DNA of 35,230 bases from Deltaproteobacteria bacterium (GCA_011046135.1 DSBG01000004.1:1-35230); one strand, 5' to 3'. Shown: positions 9,015 through 16,732, numbered from the stretch's first letter. Numbers and translations: made by a program. Notes: generated from the sequence alone by a model not told the origin.

Positions 9015-9181
9015 GCTCAGGCCTGTCCCCGCGGGTGCACGACGAACTGCGGCGGACACGATCCCCAGACAGGTCCCGTACCGGGGCCCCGGTCTCGCTG
9101 CCCTGGCATGACCCTCCCGGAGGGATGATCACTCCCGGGCACACCCCCAGACCGAGCATCACCCGCGGTGCAATCTCTCCT

Positions 9182-9210
9182 TTGACAGGCGAACGTGAAT
9201 GTTCTATGGT
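9182..9210 (+). promoter_or_regulatory. Sigma-70 promoter of the MerR-type gene
   Basis: TTGACA (9182-9187), a 17-bp spacer, then TATGGT (9205-9210). The palindromic operator begins at the last base of the -10 box, a position where binding would block transcription. Confidence 0.65.
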
Positions 9211-9236
9211 AAGGTTATAGTTTCACTTCATGCTTA
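9210..9236 (+). promoter_or_regulatory. Candidate MerR-type operator 1
   Basis: A 27-bp imperfect palindrome with core TAGTT-T-CACTT and outer arms TAAG and CTTA. It lines up with the sites at 11820-11846 and 14284-14310 without gaps. It lies just upstream of the regulator gene, so autoregulation is likely. Confidence 0.6.
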
Positions 9237-9252
9237 AAAGGAGCGCCCCGGT

Positions 9253-9951
9253 ATGCGGCTGAAAATCGGTGAAATCGCGAAGAAGAGCGGGGTTCCCCCC
9301 TCCACCATCCGCTTCTATGTCCGGCAAGGCCTGCTTCCCGAGCCTGACAAGGTGAATAAAAGCATGGCATACTATGATGAGAGCTGCATCGAGAAGGTAC
9401 GAGCGATCAGGCATCTGCAGGAAAAGAAATACTTTCCCCTGGCCGTGATCAAGAACATCCTGAGGAGGATGGATCAGGGCCTCGGACTCGAAGAGGCGGA
9501 GGCCATCGAAAACGCGGTTTTCTGCCCGGAACCCGATCCGGCGGAGAACCTCGTGGACAAAGCTGAATTCCTCAAGCTCACCGGTCTTACCAAGACAGAG
9601 TACACCAGGGCCATGGATCTCGGCCTCCTGATGCCCTATTTCCAGGAAAAGGGGCGTACCCTCTTCAACCCGGAAGACATCCGGTTCGGTCGAGAAGTCC
9701 TCAAGAGGCTCATAGAATTCGGTCATGATCTCAACCTGCTGGACTTTTACGTGGAACTCGGCAGAAAAATTGTCGAACACGAGGTCCGGTTCAGGAAGGA
9801 GGCGGTCAAGGGGAAATCTCAGCAGGAGAACATCCGCATCACCACGGAGATTTCAAAGATGGCGGATTTCCTGAGGAGCTACATCATGAGGCGGCTTTTC
9901 CAGCGCAGGGTGCAGACCACGATCCAGAAAAGCCTCAAGGGCTCCTCCTGA
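9253..9951 (+). CDS. MerR family transcriptional regulator
   Basis: This 232-residue protein opens with a classic MerR winged helix-turn-helix (residues about 3-70: KIGEIAKKSGVPPSTIRFY, then the wing and the RAIRHLQEK helix). Residues about 100-160 look like a second, degenerate copy of the same module (AEFLKLTGLTKTEYTRAMD, GLLMP, GRTLFNPEDIRF, then a long helix). No cysteine metal-binding loop is present, so it is not a MerR/CueR-type metal sensor. The C-terminus is basic and helical. The start has AAGGAG 9 nt upstream. Matching palindromes sit before this gene and before both nitronate-monooxygenase-family genes, so those are its likely targets; the effector is unknown, with an acyl-CoA or similar metabolite one possibility. 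Confidence 0.87.
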   Translation: MRLKIGEIAKKSGVPPSTIRFYVRQGLLPEPDKVNKSMAYYDESCIEKVRAIRHLQEKKYFPLAVIKNILRRMDQGLGLEEAEAIENAVFCPEPDPAENLVDKAEFLKLTGLTKTEYTRAMDLGLLMPYFQEKGRTLFNPEDIRFGREVLKRLIEFGHDLNLLDFYVELGRKIVEHEVRFRKEAVKGKSQQENIRITTEISKMADFLRSYIMRRLFQRRVQTTIQKSLKGSS

Positions 9952-10349
9952 AGAGGGGCACCTGAGGGCAGTTTCTTTCCCCTGAACTGGGAAATACTTT
10001 TCCCGACTATCCGTTGTGTTCCGTGGGTCTTCCGGTAAGGTGCTGAATTTTCTCGGTGCGGATTCGTGCATGGATTTTGCTAGGGTTTCTCCGTCCTGTT
10101 CCGGCGTGACAACTACGGGCGTCGTGGATGAACAGATTGTTCATGAAATTCTGATCGTGATCGTGTATACTGAGTGCGATCCGACGAGGGGGCGATGCTA
10201 CAAAGACGGGGGAAGAACGCGGGAGCACCGCTTCTTTTTTTCGTTCTTCATGCATCCCTCGATGCGTTACGACACGGGCCCCAGGAATGCCGGACGTAGC
10301 CGGCACCTCCGTGCTTGAGGGACCATGGGTCCCCGGGGAGGACGTGAAC
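9952..10349. other. Intergenic region without a supported gene
   Basis: Nearly 400 bp separate the regulator from the lipoprotein gene. A small GGGAAA/TTTCCC inverted repeat near 9990-10005 lacks a T-run. TATACT at 10166-10171 could be a -10 box but has no convincing -35. Nothing else recognisable was seen. Confidence 0.4.
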
Positions 10350-11552
10350 ATGAAACAGCTTTCTGGGCACAAGACGCTCACCACTACCCTGATCACGGCA
10401 CTCTTCCTGGTCGCTGCGCTGGGAATAGCCGGCTGCGACAGGGACCACGGTGGCCCCCCTCACAACGCCAAGGAAGGGTTTTTCATCGATGGGGCGTTGG
10501 CAGGCGTTGAGGGGATGGAGTATGTCACGGTGGTCTGGAGCGGGATCACGGACAGACATGGCAGGTTTTACTATCAGGAGGGCGAGAACATCACGTTTTC
10601 CATCGGCGATGTCGTTTTCGACCGCACCCGTGCCCGATCCATCCTCACCACGGTGGACATCGTGGGCGGGTCCGCAACATCGAAGCACCCGAGGGTGCTC
10701 AACATGTCGCGGCTCCTGCAGTCCCTGGATTACGACGGCGACCCCGCAAATGGCATCACCATCGAAGATTCCTTCAGGGGAGCCCTCTCAGGCATCAGCG
10801 TCGACTTCAGCGACCCGGACTTTGCCGATTCCCGGAACGTCAAATTTATCTTCGCCACGCTGAATTCGTTGGGGCTGTTTCCCGACGCGGAAGAACGGGG
10901 CCTCGTGTCGGCAGAAGAAGCCCAGATAAACCTTGAAGAGACGCTGGCCTACTTCGAGGAACTGAAAAGTCGCGAACCCGAGCCGGTTCCCTTTGCCGGG
11001 TGTATCCTCGCTCCGCTGGGTAACGTCGTCATGTTCGAGGGTCAGTCCATAAACTTTCAGGCCTCGGTATCCGGAGGTGAACCCCCGTATAACTACCAGT
11101 GGAAGTTAGGTGACGGGAAAACGTCCCTGGAAAAAGACCCGGGGTTTCTCAAATTTTCCCCGGGGACGCACACCGTGGAGTTCCTGGCACTCGATGGAGA
11201 AGGGGCAATGGCAAGCGACGTGAGGAAGGTGACGGTGCTCTTCCGCGAACTCGACCAGGGAGTTCCCTTTCCTGATCGACGGGATGAAACCGCCATCGTC
11301 TTCATCACCTCTCCTCCGAAAAACACGACTATCTCTGCAGGAGACAGGCTGAACCTGAAGGCAGAGATCAGCATGGGAAACCCTCCCTTCAGGTACTACT
11401 GGGTGATCGATGGACAGAGGAACTTCACCTATCTCCTGGACCAGAAAAACGTGGAATTTCCAACATCGGGAGAATACACCATCAGTATCTTCCTCAGGGA
11501 CACCAACGGGGATGACTGGGTGGATCGTGTCAAGGTCACGGTGACCGAGTAG
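10350..11552 (+). CDS. Lipoprotein with two PKD/Ig-like domains
   Basis: The start is set at ATG 10350 (GGAGG 8 nt upstream) because the lipoprotein signal follows directly: hydrophobic ITALFLVAALGIAGC with the lipid-bearing Cys near residue 30. The next residue is Asp, which in E. coli retains lipoproteins in the inner membrane. The mature part begins with a beta domain (about 40-170) with SGITDRHGRFYYQEG, FSIGD, and RLLQSLDYDGDPANGI, a pattern seen in many proteobacterial surface lipoproteins. Two PKD-like domains follow (about 216-300 and 313-400), with GGEPPYNYQWKLGDG and MGNPPFRYYWVIDG. Total 400 residues. No enzyme motif is present; a structural or binding role is likely. It sits between the regulator and the first monooxygenase gene but has no matching operator. 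Confidence 0.82.
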   Translation: MKQLSGHKTLTTTLITALFLVAALGIAGCDRDHGGPPHNAKEGFFIDGALAGVEGMEYVTVVWSGITDRHGRFYYQEGENITFSIGDVVFDRTRARSILTTVDIVGGSATSKHPRVLNMSRLLQSLDYDGDPANGITIEDSFRGALSGISVDFSDPDFADSRNVKFIFATLNSLGLFPDAEERGLVSAEEAQINLEETLAYFEELKSREPEPVPFAGCILAPLGNVVMFEGQSINFQASVSGGEPPYNYQWKLGDGKTSLEKDPGFLKFSPGTHTVEFLALDGEGAMASDVRKVTVLFRELDQGVPFPDRRDETAIVFITSPPKNTTISAGDRLNLKAEISMGNPPFRYYWVIDGQRNFTYLLDQKNVEFPTSGEYTISIFLRDTNGDDWVDRVKVTVTE

Positions 11553-11580
11553 CGGGAGAGTTGAGACAGTGCCGTGGAAC

Positions 11581-11702
11581 GCATACCGGACCGCTCCTTG
11601 CAGAGTATTTCCAAGAGAGGTGATCATGGCCACGGCGGTACGCATCCGGGGCAGCTCCCTACAGAGTACTACCAAGAGAGGTGATCATGGCCACGGCGGT
11701 AC
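11581..11702. repeat. 61-bp tandem duplication
   Basis: Two adjacent 61-bp units (11581-11641 and 11642-11702) differ at about 8 positions in their first half and are identical over the last 31 bases. A degenerate third start follows at 11703. The identical half holds GAGAGGTGATCATGG, which looks like a ribosome-binding site with a start codon, but no substantial frame follows. The region is otherwise non-coding. Confidence 0.85.
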
Positions 11703-11793
11703 GCATCCCGGGTCGTTCTTCCGGGAGGCACTCGTGCATGACCGCGGTTTCCCGTGGTGCAGGGACAACCGGGTTTCAGCGGGTTAATATTTC

Positions 11794-11822
11794 TTGACAA
11801 GAAAACAAGTGTTTTTTATAAA
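11794..11822 (+). promoter_or_regulatory. Strong sigma-70 promoter of the first monooxygenase gene
   Basis: TTGACA (11794-11799), 17-bp spacer, TATAAA (11817-11822), near-perfect consensus. The palindromic operator starts within the -10 box. The surrounding bases are strongly A/T-rich compared with the flanks. Confidence 0.8.
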
Positions 11823-11846
11823 CCTTATAGTTTAACTTTAATCTTT
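11820..11846 (+). promoter_or_regulatory. Candidate MerR-type operator 2
   Basis: A 27-bp element with core TAGTT-T-AACTT and outer arms AAAC and CTTT, aligned without gaps to the sites at 9210 and 14284. It overlaps the transcription start region of the promoter at 11794-11822. Confidence 0.65.
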
Positions 11847-11905
11847 AATTTTGGTTCGGGCGGCAGCGTTGAAAGTGCTCTCCCATATCCGAAAAGGAGT
11901 CATGT

Positions 11906-13117
11906 ATGAAGACACGCATTACCGAGCTCTTTGGCATTCAGCACCCCATAATCCTTCCCGGCATGAGCTGGATCAGCACACCGAAGATGGTTGCAGCAGT
12001 CTCCAGTGCCGGAGGGCTGGGCATCCTCGCTACCGGGCCACTCGATGCCGAGCAGACCAGGGCTGCCATCAGGGAGATCCGATCGCTCACCGACAAGCCC
12101 TTTGGCGTGAACGCATCGCTCCTCTTTCCCGGGGCAGCGGAGAATGCCAAGGTGGCGCTGGAGGAAAAGGTGCCGGTGATCAATTTCTCGCTCGGCAAGG
12201 GTGACTGGATCGTGAAGGCAGCCCATGCATACGGCGGAAAGGTCGTGGCCACCGTGGTGAACTACCGGCACGCCAAGAGGGCACAGGACTACGGCTGCGA
12301 TGCCGTGCAGGTGACCGGCCACGAGGCTGCTGCCCATGGCGGAGACGCGACCACGTTCTGTCTCGTCCCGAGCCTGGCGAGCAAACTGAACATCCCCATT
12401 ATCGTGGCCGGCGGCGTTGCGGACGGCAGGGGTCTCGCCGGAGCAATCGCCCTGGGTGCGGACGCGGCCGCCATGGGAACCAGGCTCATGTCCACCAAGG
12501 AGAGCCCACTCCACGACAACTTCAAGAAGCTCTCCGTGGAAAAAGATATCTACGACACGGTCTATTCCACCCGTTTCGACGGACTCGGGTGCAGAGTGCT
12601 CAATACGTCTGCGGCCCGGGATGCCATCAGACAGGGGCTCAACCTGAGGAAAATGCTGGAGGCCCTGCCGAATTCGATGGAAATTTCCAAACAGCTCCAC
12701 CTCCCCTACATCAAGCTCTTCATCGGGGTGCTCCTCTCCGGGTGGAAGAACGCCAGGCAGCTCGCCTTCATGGCAAACGCGTTCAAATCCATTCGCGCGG
12801 CCACTGAAGACGGTGACGTCTCCAGGGGTGTCCTCACGGTGGGTCAGGCAACCGGTCTCATCCACGACATCCCCACGGTGGCAGAACTCATCGATCGGAC
12901 CGTCACGGATGCCGAGACCATCATGAAAGACCTTACCAGAATGGTGGACGGCAGGAAGTCGCTGACCCCGAAGAAAGAAGTGAAAAAAGCCGCGGGAAGA
13001 CCGAAGAAGACGGCAAAACCTGCAGATCAGACCGCCACTGCACCGAAGAAAAAGGACGTGACACAGAAAGAAAAACCTTCAAGGAAGAGAGGCAGGAAGA
13101 AAGTCGAAAAGAGCTGA
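11906..13117 (+). CDS. Nitronate monooxygenase family flavoprotein with basic C-terminal tail
   Basis: Residues 1 to about 349 form a TIM-barrel FMN protein of the nitronate monooxygenase / FabK-like enoyl reductase group: MKTRITELFGIQHPII at the start, SSAGGLGILATG, VTGHEAAAHGG at 136-146 (the catalytic-His region), and IIVAGGVADGRG with ALGADAAAMGTR for phosphate binding. The family oxidises alkyl nitronates or reduces enoyl thioesters; annotation as nitronate monooxygenase is a family label, not proof of substrate. The last 54 residues are unusual: 17 Lys and 5 Arg with Ala/Pro and the AT-hook-like pieces GRPKK and RKRGRKK. The gene follows its own strong promoter and a palindromic operator. 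A shorter paralogue lies convergently downstream. The start is supported by AAAGGAG about 8 nt upstream. Confidence 0.86.
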   Translation: MKTRITELFGIQHPIILPGMSWISTPKMVAAVSSAGGLGILATGPLDAEQTRAAIREIRSLTDKPFGVNASLLFPGAAENAKVALEEKVPVINFSLGKGDWIVKAAHAYGGKVVATVVNYRHAKRAQDYGCDAVQVTGHEAAAHGGDATTFCLVPSLASKLNIPIIVAGGVADGRGLAGAIALGADAAAMGTRLMSTKESPLHDNFKKLSVEKDIYDTVYSTRFDGLGCRVLNTSAARDAIRQGLNLRKMLEALPNSMEISKQLHLPYIKLFIGVLLSGWKNARQLAFMANAFKSIRAATEDGDVSRGVLTVGQATGLIHDIPTVAELIDRTVTDAETIMKDLTRMVDGRKSLTPKKEVKKAAGRPKKTAKPADQTATAPKKKDVTQKEKPSRKRGRKKVEKS

Positions 13118-13145
13118 AAAACAACGCACCAGATCAAGAACAAAC

Positions 13146-13185
13146 AAGAGCGGTTGCATCGCGAATGCGGTGCAACCGCTCTTTT
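13146..13185. terminator. Bidirectional rho-independent terminator
   Basis: AAGAGCGGTTGCA (13146-13158) pairs with TGCAACCGCTCTT, and the 12-base interior can extend the stem (CGC-GAAT-GCG with a T-G wobble). It is followed by TTTT on the plus strand and is A-rich on the other side. It lies between the two convergent monooxygenase-family genes and can serve both. Confidence 0.85.
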
Positions 13186-13267
13186 CATGTCATGGCTGTT
13201 CGTGTACCGATCTCATGTCACGATGGTTCGTGTGCCGGCATTGACGACACGTGACGGCGAGGCCATA

Positions 13268-14257
13268 CTAGTGAATGAGACTGCTTGCCTTTTTCAGGTG
13301 AGCGAGCGCGTCGTCGTGCATCTTTTCCAGGAGATCTCTGACACCCACTATTTCATGGATGTGGCCGATGGACTGACCGACCATGAGGGGTGCATCATCC
13401 ACGCTTCCATCCTCCCAGGCATTCTTGATCCGCTGGCCGGCGATCATGGGGATAATGGCCTCGATCCCCTCACCTTTCTGTTCCGCCTCAAGCACCTCAC
13501 AGATGATCCTGTTCTTCAGGGCCCTCCCCTGAAGACCCAGCGTCTTGCAGATCATGGTCGTGTCGTTTTCGTGTCTGTCGATGAGTTCCTGCTTGATCTT
13601 CTCGTGGACATCGCACTCCCTGGTGGCAATGAACCTGCTCGCCATCATGACGCCCTGGGCCCCGAGGGTCAGCGCAGCAGCGAGGGACCTGCCGTCGGCG
13701 ATCCCTCCCACGGTCACCACAGGGATCTTCACGGAATCCACGATCCTGGGTGTGAGCACCATGGTGGTGACATCGTCATCGAGGGGGTGGCCGCCCTCTT
13801 CAAACCCCGCAGCATAGATGCCGTCGTACCCGACTTTTTCCGCGTGCACGGCATGACGAACGGAACCGACCTTGTGAAAGAGCTTCACCCCGGCATTCTT
13901 CAGCGCTTCCAGGTTCTTCATGCCCAGCGCCTTGTCCAGGGGGCTGCCCGAAACCTCGATGCCGGAGACACGCTCTTCTGCGCAGACGCGCACGTACATT
14001 TCATGATGCTCTTTGGTGATGCGCACCGAGGGCAGGATCGTAATGCCCACCATGAAGGGCTTGTCCGTCAGCTTCCTGACCTCCCTGATGGCGTTCCTGA
14101 ACTCGTCTTCCGTCTCATAGTTGCCGGCGGTCAGATTCCCCAGTGCCCCTGCATTGGAAATCGCGGCACACAACTCCGGTTTGCAGAGCCACATCATGGC
14201 GCCGCAGATCACGGGATACTCGATACCAAACATCTCGGTGATGGCTGTCTTGATCAT
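13268..14257 (-). CDS. Nitronate monooxygenase family flavoprotein
   Basis: This 329-residue paralogue of the gene at 11906 has the same N-terminal layout (MIKTAITEMFGIEYPVICG), SNAGALGNLTAG, the AAGFEEGGH motif ending at His157, and VVTVGGIADGRS plus TLGAQGVMMASRF for FMN phosphate binding. It lacks the basic tail. It belongs to the nitronate monooxygenase / 2-enoyl reductase (FabK-like) flavoprotein family; the true substrate is unknown. The ATG has GGGAGG about 7 nt upstream. It is convergent with its paralogue, shares the terminator, and has the same promoter-plus-palindrome arrangement, so both are probably under the nearby MerR-type regulator. A long frame on the opposite strand over this gene is its shadow. 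Confidence 0.87.
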   Translation of the reverse strand: MIKTAITEMFGIEYPVICGAMMWLCKPELCAAISNAGALGNLTAGNYETEDEFRNAIREVRKLTDKPFMVGITILPSVRITKEHHEMYVRVCAEERVSGIEVSGSPLDKALGMKNLEALKNAGVKLFHKVGSVRHAVHAEKVGYDGIYAAGFEEGGHPLDDDVTTMVLTPRIVDSVKIPVVTVGGIADGRSLAAALTLGAQGVMMASRFIATRECDVHEKIKQELIDRHENDTTMICKTLGLQGRALKNRIICEVLEAEQKGEGIEAIIPMIAGQRIKNAWEDGSVDDAPLMVGQSIGHIHEIVGVRDLLEKMHDDALAHLKKASSLIH

Positions 14258-14283
14258 GTCTTCCTCCCCCTGTCCGTTTCAGT

Positions 14284-14310
14284 AAAGTTTAAAGTTGAAC
14301 TTAATACTTT
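14284..14310 (-). promoter_or_regulatory. Candidate MerR-type operator 3
   Basis: The most symmetrical of the three sites: inner arms AAGTT and AACTT around one central base, with outer AAAGT and ACTTT boxes 3 bp away on each side. Each half is a direct repeat of an AAGT box with 7-bp period. It lies between the -10 box and the start codon of the minus-strand monooxygenase gene. Confidence 0.7.
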
Positions 14311-14315
14311 ACAAC

Positions 14316-14344
14316 TGCCTACCCTGCTCCCGGTTTTCTGTCAA
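14316..14344 (-). promoter_or_regulatory. Sigma-70 promoter of the second monooxygenase gene
   Basis: On the minus strand: TTGACA (14339-14344), 17-bp spacer, TAGGCA (14316-14321), followed 5 bp later by the palindrome. This matches the arrangement at the other two operator sites. Confidence 0.55.
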
Positions 14345-14446
14345 GCCTTTCCTTCTGAACAGATCTCTTTTCACGACCGAGAGGGAGAGCCCGGAGGCGC
14401 GCCGCAGAAGACAGAGGCCCGGCACAGTCTCCTGACCAGCTGCATC

Positions 14447-14475
14447 TTGTCCTTTGAGCAGCCCTGTGCTAGGCT
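14447..14475 (+). promoter_or_regulatory. Candidate promoter for ftsY
   Basis: TTGTCC (14447-14452), 17-bp spacer, TAGGCT (14470-14475), 35 bp before the ftsY start. Moderate match. Confidence 0.4.
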
Positions 14476-14509
14476 TTCGTGCAGGCACTACGCATCGAGG
14501 AGGTATCTG

Positions 14510-15709
14510 TTGAACTATCGATTTTCAGGATACGACTACGTCATCTTCGGCTTCAGCTATGTCTTCTTCTTCCTGTTCGTCTCAGACGCATACGGCACCC
14601 TTCCGTTCACCCTGCCTGCCGAGCTCCCTGCATGGATCTTCCTCGTCCTGGCTGTTTTGTGCAACCTGTGGGTGCTGCCGATCCCGGGTATCCACCCAAG
14701 GAGGCCTCCCGCCCCCGAGATTTCCGGGGTTCCCGGTCCGGCAAAGGAGCTTCCCGAGGGTGAAGCAGCACTGCCGGCCGAAAAGAAACCCCTCGCAAAA
14801 ACCCCCAGGGAAAAACTCGAGCAGGGACTCGTCAAGACGCACAAGGGCTTTGTGGAGAGGCTCTCCTCGGTGTTCAAGCGTTCCAGCAGGGTGGACGAAG
14901 TTCTGCCGGAGCTGGAGGAGACCCTCGTGGGCACCGACATCGGGGTGAAGACGGCATACGCGCTCTTTGACTATGTGAAAAAGCACGCCGGCGATCTCTC
15001 CGGAACCGAAGCGATGCTCAAAGCGATCAAACAGCAGATTTTCTCCATCCTGGAACAACGCCAGGAGCCCCTGGATATTTCCGATGAAAAGAAACCCTTC
15101 GTGATCATGGTGACGGGGGTGAACGGCTCGGGCAAGACAACGACCATTGCAAAAATCGCCTACCGGCTGAAAAACGAGGGAAAATCAGTGATCATCGCAT
15201 CGGGGGACACCTTTCGGGCGGCAGCCATCGAGCAGCTCGAGCATTGGGCTACCAGGGTTAATGCCGACTTCATCAAGGCACACCAGGGCGCAGACCCTTC
15301 GGCAGTGGCCTTTGACGGTCTGCAGGCAGCCATCTCCAGGAATCACGATGTGCTCATCATCGATACCGCGGGCAGACTCCACACCAAGGAGAACCTCATG
15401 GAAGAGCTGAAAAAGACCAAGCGCGTCCTCGACAAGAAGCTCCCCGGTGCACCCCACGAAATCCTGCTCGTACTCGATGCCACCATCGGCCAGAACGCCA
15501 TCGAGCAGACCCGGCAGTTCAACAACGCGCTGGGTATCACGGGCATCGCCATCACGAAACTCGACGGGTCATCCAAGGGTGGCGTGATCGTGGGGATCGC
15601 CAACGAATTTTCCATCCCCATCAGGTTCATCGGTGTGGGGGAAGACATGGACGATCTCCAGTCCTTCCAGGCCGAATCGTTCGTGAACGCCCTTTTTATT
15701 GACAACTGA
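14510..15709 (+). CDS. ftsY: Signal recognition particle receptor FtsY
   Basis: FtsY docks ribosome-SRP complexes at the membrane and is an SRP-type GTPase. The NG domain is complete: G1 GVNGSGKTT at 203-211, DTFRAAA at 233-239, DTAGR at 285-289, TKLDG at 349-353 and a closing GVGE. The start is taken as TTG at 14510, preceded by GAGGAGG with a 6-nt gap; the frame is open far upstream but that part is antisense to the monooxygenase gene. This gives 399 residues. In place of the usual acidic A domain the N-terminus has two hydrophobic stretches (about 11-26 and 36-58), which suggests direct membrane anchoring. The heptose kinase gene begins 24 bp downstream. Confidence 0.92.
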   Translation: MNYRFSGYDYVIFGFSYVFFFLFVSDAYGTLPFTLPAELPAWIFLVLAVLCNLWVLPIPGIHPRRPPAPEISGVPGPAKELPEGEAALPAEKKPLAKTPREKLEQGLVKTHKGFVERLSSVFKRSSRVDEVLPELEETLVGTDIGVKTAYALFDYVKKHAGDLSGTEAMLKAIKQQIFSILEQRQEPLDISDEKKPFVIMVTGVNGSGKTTTIAKIAYRLKNEGKSVIIASGDTFRAAAIEQLEHWATRVNADFIKAHQGADPSAVAFDGLQAAISRNHDVLIIDTAGRLHTKENLMEELKKTKRVLDKKLPGAPHEILLVLDATIGQNAIEQTRQFNNALGITGIAITKLDGSSKGGVIVGIANEFSIPIRFIGVGEDMDDLQSFQAESFVNALFIDN

Positions 15710-15727
15710 AGGTGATTCTTCAATAGT
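15699..15727 (+). promoter_or_regulatory. Promoter at the end of ftsY, predicted leaderless start for the heptose kinase
   Basis: TTGACA (15699-15704), 17-bp spacer, AATAGT (15722-15727), then 6 bases to the ATG at 15734. The expected transcript start falls on or beside the ATG. Confidence 0.5.
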
Positions 15728-15733
15728 GGTGCG

Positions 15734-16732
15734 ATGCTCAGAATTGAAAAGAACCGTCTGAAGCGGATCTTCGAGGCCATGAGGTCCAGGTCCATCTTGG
15801 TCATCGGTGATCTCATGCTCGATCAGTACATCTGGGGGCGGGTGGAACGCATCTCGCCCGAAGCCCCAGTGCCTGTGGTGGAAGTTCAGGAAGAACGCTT
15901 CAAGCTGGGCGGAGCGGGCAATGTCGCCAACAACCTGCTCAGTCTGGGTGCTGCGGTTCGTATCGCTGCGGTCACGGGCAGCGATACGAACGCTGAAACC
16001 CTGCTGGGCATCCTGAAGGATCTCTGCATCCCGACAGACTACCTGCTGCCCGACCCGACACGGAAGACCACGGTAAAAACCCGCATCATTGCCCAGACCC
16101 AGCAGGTTGCACGAATTGACAGGGAAGAACGGGCCCTGGTCTCCGGTGCCCTCGGGGAACAGATCATCTCCTGCCTGAAGGATTCACTCCATGACATCGA
16201 TGCAGTCATCATTTCAGACTACGGCAAGGGGGTGGTGAGCAAGAATCTCATCAGGGATGCGGTGAAGCTCGCCCGGTCCCGGAAGCTGCCCCTGTCCGTC
16301 GATCCCAAGGAGAGGAACATCGCCTTCTACCAGAATGTGAGCGTGATTACCCCCAACGTCCGAGAACTGAGCTTCGGGGCGGGTATCAAGATCGAGGAAG
16401 AACACCACCTCCGCGAAGCCGCACTGAAGGTAAAGGCACTGCTGGGGTGCGACATGGTGCTCGTCACCCGGGGCGAGCACGGGATGAGCCTCTTTGAAAA
16501 AGACGGCAGCAGCACCGACATCCCCACCACGGCAAAGGCGGTCTTCGATGTCACCGGCGCGGGAGACACCGTGATCTCGTGCTTCACGCTGGCATGGGCC
16601 TCGGGAGCTACCCCCATCGAGGCCGCCGGCATCGCGAACATCGCTGCCGGCCTCGTGGTAGCCGAGGTCGGTGCAGCAAGTGTTTCGCGGGAACGCCTCT
16701 ATGACGTCTGCAGGGAGGAACTCTGTGGCTGA
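15734..16732 (+). CDS. rfaE1: D-glycero-beta-D-manno-heptose-7-phosphate kinase (RfaE1/HldA type)
   Basis: This PfkB-family kinase of 332 residues phosphorylates heptose-7-phosphate to the 1,7-bisphosphate in the ADP-heptose pathway for LPS core. Visible motifs: ILVIGDLMLDQYIWG with RISPEAPVPVVEV at the N-terminus, GGAGNVANN from 59, SDYGKGV, and the PfkB signature DVTGAGDT at 272-279 with the catalytic Asp. The length matches the kinase-only form; the adenylyltransferase half of bifunctional HldE is absent. No Shine-Dalgarno sequence stands at a normal distance; instead a promoter ends 6 bp before the ATG. The next gene overlaps its end by 8 bp. Confidence 0.9.
   Translation: MLRIEKNRLKRIFEAMRSRSILVIGDLMLDQYIWGRVERISPEAPVPVVEVQEERFKLGGAGNVANNLLSLGAAVRIAAVTGSDTNAETLLGILKDLCIPTDYLLPDPTRKTTVKTRIIAQTQQVARIDREERALVSGALGEQIISCLKDSLHDIDAVIISDYGKGVVSKNLIRDAVKLARSRKLPLSVDPKERNIAFYQNVSVITPNVRELSFGAGIKIEEEHHLREAALKVKALLGCDMVLVTRGEHGMSLFEKDGSSTDIPTTAKAVFDVTGAGDTVISCFTLAWASGATPIEAAGIANIAAGLVVAEVGAASVSRERLYDVCREELCG

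Noticed and set aside
9084-9130. GC-rich palindromes after the protease gene (CCCTCCCGGAGGG and similar)
   Set aside because: They can form hairpins but lack a following T-run, so they are not called as terminators.
11900-12865. Minus-strand frame of 321 codons over the first monooxygenase gene
   Set aside because: Antisense shadow; the plus strand has clear FMN-binding motifs and promoter.
13154-15709. An 851-codon plus-strand frame spanning the second monooxygenase gene and ftsY
   Set aside because: The first 450 codons are antisense to a clear enzyme gene and show no family pattern; the FtsY part starts at TTG 14510 behind a GAGGAGG site.
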